From: Lactarius indigo
Lineage: Eukaryota > Basidiomycota > Agaricomycetes > Russulales > Russulaceae
NCBI GenBank assembly: GCA_025766275.1
Contig: JAFKAC010000102.1
Span: 62,001 to 126,000, forward strand
Reading direction: 5' to 3'
Length of the DNA stretch: 64,000 bases
The notes under the pieces are model-generated. The model did not search any database. It saw nothing but the letters and a program-made list of their open reading frames with translations, and was not told the origin of the DNA. Numbering within the stretch: the first letter of the stretch is position 1; each line of letters starts with the position of its first letter. The translations under genes and the position numbers were made by a program. Positions 1 to 12,366 of this stretch are shown here, in pieces.

Positions 1-1713
1 CGGTTCATACGGCGACTTGGCCCTGACAACGACAGAGTTGTGCTCGTTCCTCCCCTCCCCCCCCCCCCTAGATGAGATCACCTGCCGCAATATGGCCGCC
101 AGACGCCAGAGCGGAGTACACAACCGCGTGGACAAAAGCGCCCAGCGGCAGGTGAGTGACGAGAGCAACGTGTGAAAGCTAGGAAACGGCTCAAAAAGGA
201 GAAATGACCCATATATCCAAAATGGTGCAAATTTTTTGGTCTGGCTTCGTACCGATGCCGATATCATCATGTCAAAGATGGGACAGAGCCGCCGCATTCT
301 TCTGGGGCATAAGTTCCCGAAACTACCCTGTATACAATTCCCCACACCCCCACCCCCTTGGCGCTGTTTCGATGCACGCTGTCGTTTGTAAGGACTGAGC
401 GCCCATATACAAGTCGATGGACTTCGCAACCATAAATAATCAAATTGAGTCAGTCAGCGGCGGAGAGTGAGGAAAAGGTGAGGAAATCATGAATCAGAGA
501 TAATCGGGTTAACCACTGTTGGAATTCCAGCAGGAGGTCATCAGTTCTATCATTCGTCTTTGAACGCTCGTTTATCTCCTGATAGATCGAGAGCATCTGA
601 TTCTGAGGTGCGCAACGTACAGCATGGATAGAAAGGACCGAACGAGATGTACACCGAACGGTTGTCGTGCGGGTGACCCTGAATCATCACAACATGGAAA
701 ATTTAAAAGGTAGCGAAATGAAAGCTATCTTAGGGAGACCATGGGGACGTGGCGCGGGTTGTGATCGGCGGGAGATTAACGGTATATGTGTACTTGTACG
801 TGCACACAAGTTGCATTTGCAGTTGCAATCATTTGGGTGTCCGCCATCCGCGCACAAGGTGTGAAGCATGTGAAGGACTCAGACAGATGGAGTTCGGCCT
901 CACCTCGTTCTCGTTTCATTGTTACAGCACTGGCACCAGGGCACACATGCGTCTGGCATGCCAGCCGCTGGCCTCGTCATCCAATTGGAGCATCCAGACC
1001 AGACAGAATTGTTGCATCCGGCCACGTGCTGAAAAAGGCAAAAGTGCCTCCCTCGTGATGCCGTCCCGTGGCACCCACGGCCCGTGGGTGCCGCATCCCC
1101 CTCTGTGCCACGCCCCACCCAAGCCCCATCGTCTATAGCAACGTAGACCACGTTCCCCCACTTGTATTTGTATTTCACAGTACCGCGCAAGTGTGAGCAG
1201 TCCACTAAAAAAAAATTGACAAAATGGAAAATTTCCATTTTATCGACCTCACATCCCAACGGTCGCCGCCTATATCCAAGCCTATATCTATCACTAGGGT
1301 TCTAGCTGGATCTGACAACCTATCCGGATTGACTGGGCTATATCTTCAAATTTTATGACTATCAGCAGCCTTGGCTCAACAGCTGGTGCTTTCGGACTAC
1401 TGTACTGGCAATTGACATCATCTTTTTTACTGAGAGTCCCGGACCGGCTGTTGACTCGGTGCCGGGCCGCAAACTACTGGATGTGCGTTTACGCTCCTAT
1501 GATAGGGCACACACTTTGGGCTCAGCGGCACACATATATAATTGAACTTGATGGCGTCTGGCTGGTAAAACCCGCCTTCCATGCACCGACGTGGATCGCA
1601 CATTTGTCATGATGGGCCATACGGTTCCTGTCATCACTTTTAAATCAATTGTTGAAAAGGTGTAACCAGCTGCAGTTTCCCTCTGGTCCAGGCAGTTCCC
1701 CAGTGTCGTACTC
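1..1713. other. intergenic, no gene supported
   Basis: No reading frame here has a recognisable family or a convincing exon chain. There is a C homopolymer at about 57-68. The last 250 bases (about 1470-1713) are similar to the sequence upstream of oxidase copy B (about 40,650-40,924), so they are most likely its duplicated promoter region. Confidence 0.6.
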
Positions 1714-3692
1714 ATGCTCCCGACGACGTCTTTACTCTGCGCGCTGTTGCTAGCTGCGTTGGCATGTGGCCATCCTGGGACGTTGGATGATCGTGCAACG
1801 CTGGCTGCAACATCTAGATATAATGCAACTTGCCATCAGATTGCCGCAGCCATCTCTAACGCTTCCGAGGTATTCTACCCCCGTGTGTCCCGTGTGTTTC
1901 TCGTTCCTACCATTTGAACTGATATCTGGATTATTGGATAGCTTCTCCTCAATATGTCTCTGACATTACACATACGTACGCGTCGAGTTCCCAAGCGTCC
2001 ACCTGCTCCGTAGAGCCTGGATCGGCGGATGACGTGAGCAAGATTGTACGAAGCTGTGCATTGTTTTGATTTGCTCCCACTGATCGCATATCTTCGTAGC
2101 TACGTATCATAGGGTCGGCCCGCACGCCATTTGCAGTGAAGGGCGGAGGTCACGCGTCTAATCCTGGGTTCTCCTCGACACGTGGCGTTCAGATCTCCCT
2201 GGCACGCTTCGACAAGATAGCGATTAATTCAACTGCTGGAACGGTAGAGCTCGGTCCTGGTCTCACCTGGGATCAAGTGTATACTGCGCTTGATCCTGCT
2301 GGAGTGAATGTCATCGGAGCGCGCATACCGGGGGTCGGTGTCGCCGGTGTGACACTTGGTGGCGGTGAGATTTATTGCCTGGTACTTCAACAGGGCGTAG
2401 ATCCATGACTATATGTAGGGTTTTCGTATAAAAGCAACGAGTATGGCCTTTCGGTCGACAACGTTGTGAGTTACGAACTTGTCCTACCCAATGGAACTAT
2501 CACGTCGGTCACTTTGAAAGATAAAGATCTCTGGTTCGGGCTGAGGGTGGGTTATAACCCAGCGAATGCACCACGGTCTTGCTGATATTCGAAACTGCAG
2601 GGAGGACTGAACAATTTTGTGCGCGACGAAATTGCTAGGGAATAATTCTCCGAAAACTTAAGTGATTTAACAGGGGATTGTGACCAAGTTTGTCGTCAAG
2701 TCGTATCCGCAAACCAAAGTTTGGGTTTGTATCGAGACCGGATTCCAGAGAGAATCATATTGACGTACTGACTGGAAGGGTGGCTTTATGTTTTATCCTC
2801 CGAACCAATTGGCCGCGGTCAAAGATGCTCTTGTGAGGTATCAGCGAAAGCAAGATATCAAGGCCTCAGCCGCGGTGATATTGAATTATGGCTCTGGCCA
2901 AGTACGCACGAAGCCCTCGGTATATTTAGAAGAAATGAGCTGACTTCCAATAGTTGCTAGTTGGATCTTTTCTCTTCTATGACGCACCCGTTCCTCCTCA
3001 GGGACTTTTTGATGATTTCTTGACCATTCCGGTCACATCGAAGAACGTGTCGACTACATCGTTCGCTGATTTAATCTTATTATTCAACCAATTAAACCCT
3101 TCTCCCGGTAGTATACGGTTGGTGGTCTACTCTACCCAGCTGCGGTGAAGCTCACGCGAAACTTCTAGCAATTATTTCTGTGGAGTGCCCGTCACCCAAT
3201 ACTCACCTGCCGTTTTTGACGCGTTTGTGAATCAGACCAAGGTCAGCACCTCACTTCGGGCCAAACATTGAGTCCATAAGCTGAACGGGTTGGCAGTTTT
3301 GGGGCGCGTATTTTGCTTCCCTGGACAAAAATTCGACTGTTGGTGTAACTCTTGAGCCGTTCGACAGTGGTGTCTTCTCCCACGGGTCCGATTCTGCATA
3401 TCCCCCAGATCGCTCCCAGGCAGTCTTCCCATCTGTCTTGGGCTACACATGGACTAATGCCTCGCTCGATGGAATCGTTGCCTCTGCGATGCGCAAAGAG
3501 TCGGCCGCGATTCACGCTGTCGCGCTCGCAGATGGGCAGAATGTGTCGCATGCCGCGGTGTATGTGAATTACGCGCTGTTCGGTACTCCATTAGAAGACA
3601 TCTATGGGCAAAACGTGCCTCGGCTTCGTAAGATCAGAGCTGTTATAGATCCGGAGGATGTGATGGGGCTCGCTGGGGGATTCAAGTTCTAG
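1714..3692 (+). CDS. secreted FAD-linked oxidoreductase (BBE-like), copy A
   Basis: Predicted secreted flavoenzyme of the FAD_binding_4/BBE family; substrate unknown. Ten exons join without a frame break: 1714-1882, 1942-2045, 2100-2364, 2419-2546, 2601-2618, 2674-2724, 2779-2901, 2954-3117, 3169-3241, 3297-3692, giving 496 residues. Seen: a hydrophobic signal peptide (MLPTTSLLCALLLAALACG), the flavin-binding segment FAVKGGGHASNPGFSS whose His is the usual covalent FAD site, the loop GVGVAGVTLGGG, and the C-terminal BBE part with YVNYALF and YGQNVPRLRKI ending DVMGLAGGFKF. The Cys of bicovalent berberine-bridge enzymes is not seen in the loop, so a single covalent link is likely (inference). 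Same exon plan as copies B, C and D at 41-49 kb, 37 kb away. Known relatives include oligosaccharide and alcohol oxidases. Confidence 0.85.
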
Positions 3693-5107
3693 TTACGTTA
3701 TAAGCAAGTCACTTATTGTCTCTCAACAGACATTCGTCAGCACTTATTGTACTTACGATTCGCTTTAAACTTCGTATCTTTGTGCTCCCCCGTCACGATA
3801 GTCTTAGTTGCCAGAAAGGTGCAGCTCTGTGCTTGTGGCTCACCGGCGCTCGGACGACCATTTTCATAAGTCGTTTATTATAAATGCCGCTTGGGCATTG
3901 TCGCTCACAGATGCAGCAACTACACTGGAAAATAGTTGATCGTTTTCGTGTGGAGGTGGCATTTGACGCCATTACACGTATTGGGAATTCGAAGGTTGGC
4001 TATCTCCACCCATGGAACCGCTGTATCCTGTTACGAGGAGAACAGCGAAAGGATATGGAAGAACATAATTCCCGGTTGCCAGTGGTCACAGAACTTGCCT
4101 CTCCCGTTTAGGGAGGAGCGCATTTCAAGTTCTCACAACCTCGCCTTTAGTTGCTTAATAGGTCCGTTGGAGCACGCATACGGCTTGCGAGCTGAACTGA
4201 GCCGAAAGCCCGAGCAGGCCAACAGAACTGCGACCTGGGCGCAGTGCCGGAGGCCTTTCTTCGAAACGGAAGTGGAGACTGCGCACTCTACTGTCATGGT
4301 GTCTCGAGGACGCTGGAGGGTGCAGAGCCTGATGGTGTTGCGAACGCAGCAGCCTCAGCTTACGCCCCTGCCTAGTGGCGAATTTTTCAGAGTCTGTGTA
4401 CATATAAATGTCCCGTCACAGTATTCAGGCTTGCATTACGAATGTGAGGCCCGGGTTTGTCTGTTGGCTCGGTATTGTGCACGGCGGCGGAAAGACTGCG
4501 GAAAGACAAACCAAAATGAGTCTGCAATGGATGGGTGGCAGCGGACCGTGGTTCCCGTTCCGTTCTCATCCGTTGGTGCATTGGCCTGTACAAGTTTGTA
4601 CACTCTAACCTTGTCGTTTGCTATTTGAAGCTTTAGATAATGGTCACGTGTTTGTTGACTAACGGGGTAAGGCGGCAGCGATGAGCGGGATCGGTAGGTC
4701 GGGCGTCATTTAGAAACCAAGCCTGAGAGGGAGATTTCATGTTAGTTGACTCACTCTGGACACGACTTTCACCTGGCTAGTCAGTTGTGTATCTCTAGTT
4801 TTCGGGGCACGATGTCGCGTCTATCTTTTTTTCCCAGTTTTATTCGGGTCATACAGCTTAGGCACGCAGACGGCTCACCCCGAGATTACCCGGTCCAAGT
4901 CGGAACGAGACCTAAGCTTGGAGCAAAGGGTGATTAAAGTATCGCGATTCGATTTCGATTTATCTTCCTTGAACGAGACCCAGACTCGCTAGACTTCCAT
5001 CCCAACCTCAACTCGTCTCAACCGTCTCCTTCGAGCTCTTTTTTCTCCTTGTTTTTTTGCATGAGCGGTCCATCGTCTCGTCCTTCTTCGTCATCGTGTC
5101 ATCCTGC
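3693..5107. other. 3' flank of copy A, no gene supported
   Basis: About 3760-4000 is similar to the 3' flank of oxidase copy C (about 45,620-45,900), so the duplicated block reached past the stop codon. The longest open frame (3936-4628) has no recognisable domain and no paralogue support, so I do not call it. The last 150 bases are pyrimidine-rich and probably form the promoter and 5' UTR of the next gene. Confidence 0.5.
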
Positions 5108-7859
5108 ATGGACTTCCCCCACAACGGTCATCTCCAATTCGCCACACCAACGCCCTCACCGCAGAATGGTCACAGTCCCAGCTCGGTCTCCAGTCGAAGC
5201 GGCTCTGACCCCAGTTCAGGAACAGGTCCGCTCCCGCAGATGCAACCATTGCCTCAGCCACCACAGCTGTCAACTTACCTTCCCCGTGCCCCGCACACTC
5301 CCGCGCCTATCTTTCGCGCGCCTGCACATAAACATGCACACCACCTCCACTCTATCCCACCTAGAGAAAAATCGACGCGGACGCTCATTATCGACCACCT
5401 CCTCTGGGTACACGCACGCACCCGTTTCGCCCAGGCCCGCGCCGAGCTCGCCATGACCGATCGTACAGGCGGGCCAGGCTCACCCAACTACGCGCACCGC
5501 GAGCGACCCGAGCACTGGGACGAAGACGAGGAAGTTCCCAGTGATAGTGACGGTGCCGCTGCGGGCGGACCGGAACAATCCCGCGACGAAGAGGAAGCGC
5601 AGATTGCGCGGCGGGATTTGCCGCTCGCGCGTAGGCTCAGGCAGCGCGCCGAGGCGCTCGAAAAGGTCGTCACCGGCATGCTCAAGCAGCCCCCGCGTGA
5701 CTACCCGGTTCCGGCGGAAGAATCCATTGCGCCCGTACCTCTCCCACCCTGCGTATCAGTCTCGCTCCCGCTGACCCTGGACACGCAATAGATGCCATCG
5801 CAAAGGCCCCCTGTCGCGCCGTCAGCACCTACGTCGTCCCCAGTAGGGAAGCACGTCCTCCCCAATGGCGTCCGGCTCAGGCTGGCGCTGACCACGGTCA
5901 TCAACGACTTGTTCTCGCGCCAGCCTCCCGTGCATCGTCAATTGCGTGTCCAGGCTGCATCTGCGGCGGCCTCTTCGTCCACGTCCAGGAGCGATCCGGG
6001 TCCATCAACCTCCAGGCGGACTGCTCGAAGCTCGTTGTCGTCAGCGCCATCTTCATCGCACGTGTCATGGCTGCCACAGTCTCTTGTTCCTCTTTTGTCC
6101 GTGTCTTCCGCTGCTTCCTCAGTGTCAATCTCATCGTCGCCGCATCTTGTACGTGCGTTTCTTTCACTTCTTCACGCACTGCCCCTGTTTTCAAGGGGAA
6201 AAAAAAGACGCTAACCTTACTGCGAGCCAGTCATCGAACCCGACTCACCAACAACCGTTTTCTGTGGAGCCCAGGTCGCGCGTGCGTGATATGTTCGCTG
6301 TTGGCGTCAATCGAAGTACATCAAGCTCTCCCCCTTTTGTTCGCTGCCCACGGCACCTACACCGCGCATGCGAGATCTGCGTCACTCCGGGTCGTACCGC
6401 ACCGTTGCGCACACGCAGCGACGACCATCGTGCGAACGAGCGGGCGGCCGTTCCCCCGGGCTGGGGCATCTCTGGCTTTTCCGAGGGCGCAGGCGTCGGG
6501 AGCGGGCTTGGGCGGCCGGGATTAGGCAGGACGTTACTCAGACGGGGGATCCCGCCGCCGGACGAGGCGCGCGGCCCTCCGGGGGCGAAGAATACGCAGC
6601 TCACGGAGCTCATCCCGCGGTTTTTGAGGCTCTCTGCGCTCGTCGCGCTCGAGCTTGGGCGGGAGGTCGGCACCACCACCAGCGCGGAGGATATTGGCGC
6701 CACAGCGCTCGTGCCGACGGCAGAGTGGTACCTCCTGCTTGCTGGATTGCTCACGTGCGCCGTGCTCGAGGGGTACCTTACCGCCGGCTGGGCCGGGCTT
6801 GCCCCCATGCAGGTCCTGCTGGGTGTCGGGCTCGGCAGCGCAGGGACCCCCGAAGCCTCACCACTCACCACAAACGACGAATACGATGAGTTTGAACCGG
6901 ATGAGATGCCAGATCTCCCTGATGCCGTCAACGTGCTCTTCCCGAGCCGGAACGTGAACACCAGTAACGGGTATGATATCGCCAATGGTGCAGGAATAGG
7001 TGGTGATCTCACGAGTAGCAGTGACAGTGGTAGTGGCCGTCGTAGTCGTCAAGGAAGTGACTCAAGGGTGGGTGGCGGAGGGGGGGAGGCAGAGTTTTCG
7101 CACGAGATGGGACAGCGGGTTGCTCGGGTATGTGTAAATTGCCAACTTGGCGCTTTACTTGTTATCCTTCGCGCTTACCCTCTTGATCGGGATCATTGAT
7201 GTGGCTGCTGATAACCGACACGCTCGTGTCGTTTGTCTGCCCTCGCCAGTTTCTTGACGTTCCCGCTGGGACTTCTGACCTCTCGTCGCATATGGATGAC
7301 CTTGCGTGGCGGTATCCTGCTGAGCCCGTCGAGCGCGCAGCGCTTAGGTTCTGCGAGGCCCTCGCGCGCTGGCGGGGAAAGCCCGAGCTCGAGACGGTGC
7401 GTACTCACCACCCTTCCGTTCCGGCGGCCCTTTCCTCCCCTCCTCCCCCCCGCTCTCCTCCCTCCTCTAGTCCTAAAACACCAATTTTTCCCCACACGCA
7501 CCTATTTGCAGTACAAGAAGCGCCCGCCGACGCTGGGTCACCCACGCATCCCGACGATCCCCGAGGGCGGCATCGCAAGCGGCGCCAACGCCGCAGTACG
7601 CCGCGCGATCGGGCGGTACTTTGTTATTCCCCGCAATACGACCGCGGACACATCGACAACGCCTGGCGTGCCTGCCTCTCCTTCCAACACCGGTGGCACG
7701 GCGGAAAGCCTGGTCGGTGATGGGGCTGGCGACGGGCGAGCGGCGGCGGTGGTGGTGGGGCGCAAGCGTTCTCACTCGAGCTCAGGGTTGGTGGCGGCGA
7801 CACCGTTGAGTGGGAGTAGCGCAGGAAATCGGTGGAGGGAGCGAAGGGGGTATGTCTGA
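5108..7859 (+). CDS. conserved fungal protein of unknown function, multi-exon
   Basis: Not assigned to a named family. Likely exons: 5108-5734, 5792-6148, 6231-7127, 7250-7396, 7512-7859 (about 791 residues, all phases agree). The first ATG after the pyrimidine-rich leader is 5108. The N-terminus is Pro/Ser-rich; residues about 90-200 carry a charged helix (TLIIDHLLWVHARTRF, LPLARRLRQRAEALEKVV). Then come KHVLPNGVRLRLALTTVIND, a Gly-rich linker with GWGISGFSEG, a long hydrophobic helical part (EWYLLLAGLLTCAVLEGYLT), and a well-formed C-terminal block (DLAWRYPAEPVERAALRF). The intron at 7128-7249 is the weakest: it holds a frame encoding a membrane-helix-like segment (ALYLLSFALTLLIGIIDVAA), which may be exonic. 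Coding character is strong, since codon-rich exons join cleanly, but function is unknown. Confidence 0.6.
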
Positions 7860-8591
7860 CCTGACCGGGGTTTTTTTTTTTTTTTATCTTTCTGCACCAG
7901 CCGTTTGTTGTTTGTTTATATCTTTGATTGATGATGGGTCCCAGATGGGGTTCTCCCAGGAGTCTTTTCTTGTATGTTTTAGACAATGCTCGCTTCTTGT
8001 TATCGTGCTTTTCCTTTCCTTTTTTAATTTCATGTCGATTCTTTTGTCCAAGAAGATGTGGGTCTCAGCTTGACGCGTTTCACAGTGTACAGTAGTACAA
8101 ACAATATATATGTAGCCTGTAACCCCCTCCGAGTCGTATCTTGTGCCACCTCTTCTTATCGACTTCCTACTTTAGAGTTGCTCGGCAATTCGAGCATATC
8201 GTTTGTTCCTCAACACCATGTCCTGCCCCATCTGGCATTGTGCTGCGCCCACAGCCAGCCCACTGCCTCGGTTAGTTTCGCCCTTGCAAACGCGCTTCGA
8301 TTGACACAGTAATGGTATATGATAGGACGGTTCTCTCTGTTTTTGGAAAGAGTTTATTCACAAGTTAGTCTATTGTCTATCCTTGTTATATAGATGGGGT
8401 CTCTCCTTTCCGCCAGATACAGTAAGTGATAATCGGCTAATTTCCTGGCCTGGGCCTCACCACCTAGGATCACATTGCGGTTCTCAGGCACACCAGTGGT
8501 ACAGTAACTTACTACCAGCGCCGCGCGCGCGCCGTCAAGCTGGTTCTTTCTTTCCATCGGTCGAGTCCAATGGAAGATAGGTCCTTGACGT
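7860..8591. other. 3' flank, no gene supported
   Basis: Contains a T homopolymer at about 7870-7884 just after the stop codon, and otherwise AT-richer sequence. No supported coding region before the transposon. Confidence 0.5.
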
Positions 8592-8593
8592 TA

Positions 8594-8621
8594 CAGCTGT
8601 TTTCATAACATCTGTCGGGTC
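8594..8621 (+). repeat. terminal inverted repeat, left end of Tc1 element
   Basis: Pairs with 10375-10402. The outer 18 bases are identical and the inner part ends in CGGGTC in both arms. Confidence 0.88.
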
Positions 8622-9116
8622 GCGACCATTTTTCGCTTACAGGCGTAGTCTGAATGGGCATCTCGGTGACCATGCCGAATTTTCTTCCCACAAAAATAAA
8701 TCATAGTAATTGAAAAAGAATTTACTTAAAGCAACTTAGTCTCCGCTGACAAAAAATTGATTTCAACGGGAATGGAAGGAATAATCATATTCAAAGTACA
8801 TATTACAAGACCTAGAGGGTGATTGGAAACTGCTCAGCACCATTCGTGCATGCAGCACGAAACTTAAAGGATTGGTGAACAGGAGGACCGAGTCGAATGA
8901 GGAGGATCATGTCGACAGGGCAACGCTTGGGGCAACATCGCTTCACGTGAGGTGGATTTGTCAACTATCCCACGGTCGTCGGACAGCCAAGTGGGTTCAA
9001 CCCGATGCACCGGTACCAGCGTAGCCCATAACGCTTCAATTCACCGTGTTCTTTTTGTTCCCTGATCATCCGAGTGACTGCCTGCAACCATATATTCACA
9101 GACACACATAAAGAAA

Positions 9117-10206
9117 CTAAGGAGGGACTTGAAGAGGGACCTGGTACCCACAGTGCTTGTACCAGCCCTTTGCGTCGTCTGCTGTGACAGAGTAGACGGC
9201 CGCCCAGAATGCATGGTACACATTGCCATTACCAGACTCGAGATCGGCATTGACGCGAGCACGATTCGCACGCAGCCAGGCCTTGATGGATGAGAATGCG
9301 AGTTCGATTGGGTTGAAATCTGGTGAATATGTGGGGAGGTAAATGAGGCGCGAGCCATGCCCCTCAACCAGTTCACGAATTCCAGCCACCTTGTGAATGG
9401 CTGCGTTGTCGATGATAAGGACCGAATTAGGGAGTGGCCATTTGTTCATGCGAGGGAGAAGGCCTTCAACAAATTGACGAAAAATGTCGCCGGTAATGGC
9501 GTTCTCAACGACTTCAAGGTGCAAAATGCCATCCAGGGAAATAGCAGGTAACATCGAGTACTTTTTACCACGATGGAAAAACTCGTAGTGGCATGCACGC
9601 TCGCCACGCATAGACCACGCATACGGCCTCCTCAGGGTGAGTCGATTGAAATGGCTCTCATCGGCAAAGACAAGTTGTTCTGGACGGAAATGGGCAGTGA
9701 TGAGGGCCATATACGCCTCACGGTCTTGCTCATTACGCTCAAGAGCGCAACGTGTGAGCTGTCAACGATGTTGATGAGAATGTTGGGGCCAATAGATTGA
9801 AGATGTACGCACCATTTTCCTTGTGTATCCCTTCCTTCGGAGGGAACGCATAATGGTTGGAAGCGATACCTCAACGCCACACACTTCCTGAAGCGCCACC
9901 TGCAGCTCCATGAGTGAAGTGTCGGGCTGGCGCTCAACAGAACCACAAAGAAACTGTAGCAGTTAGACAACACCCAGAACCCGTATATTGCAGACATACC
10001 TTCACTTGAATAGCAGTGAGAATACGTGGCCGACCATTGTTAATTGGTGGTGGTGAAGATACCACTCCTATCCTGCGATGTGTGCTGCGGTATCTCTCAA
10101 GCGACCGTATACTGATTCCAGTGAGCTCATGGATTTCTGAGTCACGCAGTCCCCGATGTGACATTGATAAGGCCAACTCCTTAATGTCATTGGAGTACCG
10201 GACCAT
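9117..10206 (-). CDS. Tc1-family transposase (HTH + DDE_3)
   Basis: Catalyses cut-and-paste movement of the surrounding element. Three exons on the minus strand: 10206-10000, 9953-9813, 9758-9117, joined in frame through two short GT..AG introns (329 residues). Residues 1-69 hold a helix-turn-helix (DSEIHELTGISIRSLERY) for binding the terminal repeats. The second exon carries the rest of the DNA-binding region, ending RSLRRKGYTRKM. The third is the DDE catalytic core: first Asp in VFADESHFNR, second in LIIDNAAIHK, Glu in SPDFNPIELAF, with 34 residues between the second Asp and the Glu (DD34E). No internal stop or frameshift was found. The final 30 residues could be altered by one more small intron. 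Confidence 0.87.
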
Positions 10207-10374
10207 TGTTGAGGGTTTGGAAGGGACGACAATGGAAGGGAGTAAGCTGCCGAGCATGACAACGGAGATAACTATTCTATAACCCCAATTCTGTATGATA
10301 ACCCAATTCTCTTGTCCACTTAACTACGAACCCCGCTCATGAGTTTTGGATGACCGCTGGGCTACGCGAAAACT

Positions 10375-10402
10375 GACCCGCCATATGTTATGAAAACAGC
10401 TG
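10375..10402 (-). repeat. terminal inverted repeat, right end of Tc1 element
   Basis: Reverse complement of the left arm at 8594-8621; followed by the TA target duplication. Confidence 0.88.
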
Positions 10403-10404
10403 TA

Positions 10405-12366
10405 AGTTAGTTGGATATATTGATTGACAGGATCCCACGAGGCCAATATCCGCCCCTCTCTGTGCAACTTGAAGGCCAGAAAAAAGATGACGTGCTCATT
10501 TTTCGCTGCAGCTTGTGGTATATGGTTCTCTAGAAGCTAGGGGGAAAAAACATTGACGCAGCACCTTATCAAGTGTGTCTCAGTAACTTACTCCAGCCGT
10601 AGGTATCCCGCTACCCCCCCCCCCCCCACTACGGGCCCTGGGGGATAAGCACACGCTCGCACGCCTAGACGTCATGATCCTTGAGTGAAGAATACCCAAT
10701 AACTTGGCTATGATCAAGCATCCGGTTCCATCCCTGCAGAGTCCGACTCTGATGCGACTGCCCGGCCTCCGAGACTTCTCTCTGATTTTCTGGGATGGTC
10801 AGGCACTAAACAGGCTAGCAGCCCCAAATTCCGATGCTTTCCCTGACTACTCTGCCCTGGCAGCATCCCGGCGCATATCACCGAGCTGCGTGCAACCCCT
10901 GCCTAAGTTATGTTATGCGTGGCAGGGACGGAGATCCTTGTACGGTGTTCCTCGGGCCTCTTGGGACTTTTTTCGGCATCTGGCGGCGTCTTGATGCTAC
11001 GTATTTAACACCACCTTGGTCCATTTTGGAGGATCCCCCTGGTTTGGTTCTGCTTCCCCATACAGACTAGCGCCATTTTTATACTGATGCCAAGTCGTCG
11101 CGCAAGTTCAAACAATAGAACAATACTCTGTATTGTGGCAAATGATAACAACATCGCCTCATGAAGTTGCGACCTGAATGTTCAGTTTAGACACCGATGC
11201 GATGCGCAGTTGTGGCCACTCAATCGCAAAACCCCATTTATATAGGGACAAACGGCCTCCCCCCGCCGTTGGATTAACCGTCCCCCCCCCCCCCCCCCAG
11301 CGAGACGCACGCAGGACGCGGCACGCGACGTCCTTCAGATTCAAAGCCGGTCACTGTTTTTATTTGAGCGAAGATGCAGCACGTTCTCTCATCAAGTCAT
11401 TAGGCGGCTTGTCTGACCAGCGTGTGTGAACAAAAAAAATCTATTAGCGCTGGGCAGCTGCTTGAAGTCAAAACGCGGATGGGGCGGCCTCCGTGGGAGA
11501 GAGAGAGAGGAAACGACGACTATGATAGAGCCCGGCCGGCGTTTCAAAGATTTTGAACAAGCTTCAAGCTCCCCAACCAAAGTTTTGAGATGGACACCGG
11601 TGAGCGGGTCTCGGCCATTCTCCAGCTTAAGATCGTCCGGGACACACCAGACATTAAAGTTGTAGCCTATCTCAAGCAGCTCGACTGATTTGGCAGCTTA
11701 CAGTGCGCGAATGCTTCTGATAGCTGGTCGGGCTTGTTCTGCTCAGTGCTCAGCACTCAGCGACCACTCAGCCTACTGCGGTTTGAAGTCTTGAAAAAAA
11801 GGCGTTGTCGCTTTTGTCTTTAGCAGGCGCCCCACTCGCACCTCCGTTGTCCGAATCGGCACTCAGATCTAATAATAGACCCGAGTCGATGATCCTTTAA
11901 AGTACTCCTTCTTCCGAGTCGTTTCTCGTTTCCAAGCGTGTCGAAGACTGTAGCCTCGAGACAAAAAATCTGACATCAGCAGTCTGAGACAAGAAACCGG
12001 GGCCAGAAGAAATTGAGGAGCCCATATGTTATCCAAGTCGGGCGTAGGTATACAGAGGGTACATGTGGACTGCATATTGCATCGTTCGAGAAACCAAAGA
12101 GTACTCTCGTTGGAGGTAGGTAGGTAGGTAGGTAAGGTGGATAGCTAGTAAAACATACATGAGGCCCTTGCTTCCAAACAAGTCAGACAAATCGACGAAA
12201 AAAAAAAGGTACTAAAACTACAAACAAAAAGCGATGAGACGAAAAAGAAAGGAAAAAAAATCCGATCCTTGACGACAAAAAAAAAAATCCTAACGCGTTA
12301 CATAAAAAAAAAGTTGGAAGGGAATCCATCTGTGTCCATTGTCGTTTTTCAGTTATTTCTTTTTGT
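10405..12366. other. intergenic, no gene supported
   Basis: Holds C homopolymers at about 10,614-10,627 and 11,281-11,298, a TAGG microsatellite at about 12,112-12,135, and several A-rich runs near 12,200-12,310 that probably form the 3' UTR of the DUF2415 gene on the minus strand. No supported coding region. Confidence 0.55.

Larger units (their letters stand above)
8594..10402 (-). mobile_element. complete Tc1/mariner-type DNA transposon
   Basis: An 1809-bp element with terminal inverted repeats beginning CAGCTGTTTTCATAACAT at both ends, flanked on each side by TA (8592-8593 and 10403-10404), the target duplication typical of Tc1/mariner. The repeats match over about 28 bp with three differences. 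The single gene inside, on the minus strand, is a DD34E transposase with no visible break. Both ends, the target duplication and the open gene are present, so the copy looks recent and potentially self-sufficient. Confidence 0.9.

Noticed and set aside
749..1259. Overlapping open frames on both strands
   Set aside because: No domain, no paralogue and poor codon character; most likely chance frames in intergenic DNA.
3936..4628. 230-codon open frame after oxidase copy A
   Set aside because: Part of it is duplicated 3' flank that is not open in the other copies; no recognisable motif.
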